NCBI GenBank assembly: GCA_003501565.1
Contig: DNPC01000171.1
Location: 1 to 7,224, forward strand
Source of the DNA: Planctomycetaceae bacterium
GTDB taxonomy: Bacteria > Planctomycetota > Planctomycetia > Pirellulales > Pirellulaceae
DNA length: 7,224 nt
Direction: 5' to 3'
The notes beneath the pieces were generated by a model that ran no database searches, was not told the origin of the DNA, and saw only the letters and a program-made list of their open reading frames with translations. The first letter of the stretch is position 1; each line of letters begins with the position of its first letter. Made by a program: the position numbers and the translations under genes. This document shows positions 5,933-7,224 of the stretch, piece after piece.

Positions 5933-7224
5933 ATGCATTCCCCAACGAACAAACCTCTGTACCGACGTAGAGTCTTGCAAAGCTCTGGGGCGAGCTTGGT
6001 GCTGCCGATCCTGAGTTCGCTGAGAGCATTTGGCGGCGAACCGACGGCGCTGGCCAGCAAACAGAGCGATACGAGTTTGCCACCGCGTCGCTTCTGCTGC
6101 ATCTTCTTTCCCAACGGCGTCAGTCTGCCGCCAGAAGATCATCCCGACCACCAACAATGGTCATGGTTCCCACACACAACCGGCATTGACTATCGCTTCA
6201 ACCGCCCGCTCAAACCACTGGCCGCCTATCGCCAGGATCTAACAATTCTGTCGGGACTATCGCATCCCGCGATGCGGAGTTCGATCGCACACATCACGGC
6301 GGACAGCTTCCTGACCGGCGCCGATTCTTCGCAATTCTATACCAACAGTATTTCGCTGGATCAGTTGTTGGCTGGAAAAATTGGGCAGTCAACGCGATTC
6401 CCTTCACTGACGCTTTCGAGCGACGGAGGCGTGGGAGCCCCTGGACGTACGCATACTTTGTCATTCGATGCAGCGGGGCGTCCGATCCCAAGCTTATCGG
6501 ATCCACGAAGTATCTACGATCGACTATTCGGCGTTCAGGGGCAATCCAACGAACAGAAACGCCAGGCTTTCGGCCGCGACCGCAGTATCATGGACCACGT
6601 GTTGGAGGAGATGCAGAGCCTCCAGCGGGGGCTATCGGCCGAAGATCGTCGCCGGCTCGACGAGTACTCCGAATCAGTAAGGACGATCGAACGCCGCTTG
6701 GCAAGTGCCGATCGTTGGCTAGATGCGAACCCACCGGAGGTCGATCCCCGCGACATAGTGCTGGATGTAACCGCCCGAGGCGATGCGCAAGATTACATTC
6801 GTGCGATTTTGGATCTGATGCTCGTCGCGCTGCAAACCGATACAACACGGGTGATTACGTATCAGATTACCAGCGAAGACGCCAAGGGAATTGGTGACCG
6901 GTTTCCAACATCGTTGGGTTTACCGGGGCACCATGCGCTTAGTCACGGCCTGGGCCATCCGGAAGGATATCGCAATTGGGCAAAGTACGACGAATTCCTT
7001 GCAACACAACTCGGTTATTTCATCGGGCGGCTGAAGGCCACACCGGATCCCCTTCAGGACGGCAGCCTGCTGGAAAACACATTGTTGTACTATGGCTGTA
7101 GCACTAGTCGCACGCATCTCGCCGCCAATTATCCCTTGATTTTGGCCGGCGGCCAGCGTCTTGGTTTTCGCCATGGTTCGTTTCGAACCTTCGACGAATC
7201 CAAAGTCCGCCTCTCCGACCTTTA
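5933..7224 (+). CDS. DUF1552 (HXXSHH family) exported protein, C-terminus cut by window edge
   Basis: ATG 5933 opens 430 codons still unbroken at the right edge. The family is usually about 440-480 residues, so perhaps 40-60 are missing. The N-terminus has a Tat-like signal: YRRRVLQ at 10-16, then a hydrophobic stretch to about 33. Family landmarks follow: RRFCCIFFPNGVSLP at 52-66, SGLSHP and the HITADSFLTG region, a long charged helix at about 219-262, GHHALSHG at 332-339, and YGCSTSRTH...NYPLILAGG at 387-407. The name-giving HxxSHH motif reads HALSHG here, with Gly339 in place of the last His. Family function is unknown. It sits 33 bp after the haem-motif gene and in the same frame, separated by one TAA, and is very likely co-transcribed. 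TTG 5912 is a weaker alternative start; no Shine-Dalgarno sequence is seen. Confidence 0.93.
   Translation, partial: MHSPTNKPLYRRRVLQSSGASLVLPILSSLRAFGGEPTALASKQSDTSLPPRRFCCIFFPNGVSLPPEDHPDHQQWSWFPHTTGIDYRFNRPLKPLAAYRQDLTILSGLSHPAMRSSIAHITADSFLTGADSSQFYTNSISLDQLLAGKIGQSTRFPSLTLSSDGGVGAPGRTHTLSFDAAGRPIPSLSDPRSIYDRLFGVQGQSNEQKRQAFGRDRSIMDHVLEEMQSLQRGLSAEDRRRLDEYSESVRTIERRLASADRWLDANPPEVDPRDIVLDVTARGDAQDYIRAILDLMLVALQTDTTRVITYQITSEDAKGIGDRFPTSLGLPGHHALSHGLGHPEGYRNWAKYDEFLATQLGYFIGRLKATPDPLQDGSLLENTLLYYGCSTSRTHLAANYPLILAGGQRLGFRHGSFRTFDESKVRLSDL

Noticed and set aside
1..7224. tRNA, rRNA, CRISPR, insertion sequence, phage or defence genes
   Set aside because: I looked for conserved RNA motifs, regularly spaced repeats, terminal inverted repeats with a transposase, and integrase or nuclease motifs, and found none.

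Overview
The window looks like a piece of a planctomycete chromosome, most likely Pirellulaceae / Rhodopirellula-like. The main reason is the pair of large exported proteins at 3110-7224: a multi-domain DUF1587/1595/1592/1588/1585 protein with two CxxCH haem-type motifs, followed by a DUF1552 protein. This pair is typical of Planctomycetes and related phyla. Moderate G+C, mostly absent Shine-Dalgarno sequences, wide intergenic spaces and many family-less small proteins fit the same picture. This taxonomic call is an inference from protein content.

Layout. 1-1129 (minus) is the N-terminal 376 codons of a polytopic membrane protein that runs off the left edge. It is divergent from a small single-domain cupin at 1226-1612 (plus). 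1613-1952 has no intact gene. It holds a short minus-strand stretch (1628-1759) that reads like the C-terminus of a lost protein, and some inverted-repeat structure before the next gene. 1953-2246 (plus) encodes a small secreted, very arginine-rich protein with a good ribosome binding site. 2247-2625 lies between convergent genes and is non-coding. It contains a cluster of palindromes (2280-2468) and a 16-bp tandem repeat (2510-2547). 2626-2943 (minus) is a three-helix DUF3817 membrane protein. A 166-bp divergent spacer leads into the large cytochrome-like gene, best started at GTG 3110, which ends at 5899. The DUF1552 gene starts 33 bp later at 5933 and is cut by the right edge about 40-60 codons before its expected end.

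How the genes work together. Only the last two genes form a convincing unit: same strand, 33-bp gap, known family partnership, and both with export signals (Sec-type on the haem-motif protein, Tat-like on the DUF1552 protein). They probably act outside the cytoplasmic membrane, but their biochemical role has not been established. The other genes look like independently transcribed single genes. I see no tRNA, rRNA, CRISPR array, insertion sequence, or defence or phage genes. The nearest thing to an undescribed system is the haem-protein/DUF1552 pair; the palindrome cluster and the arginine-rich secreted protein come next.
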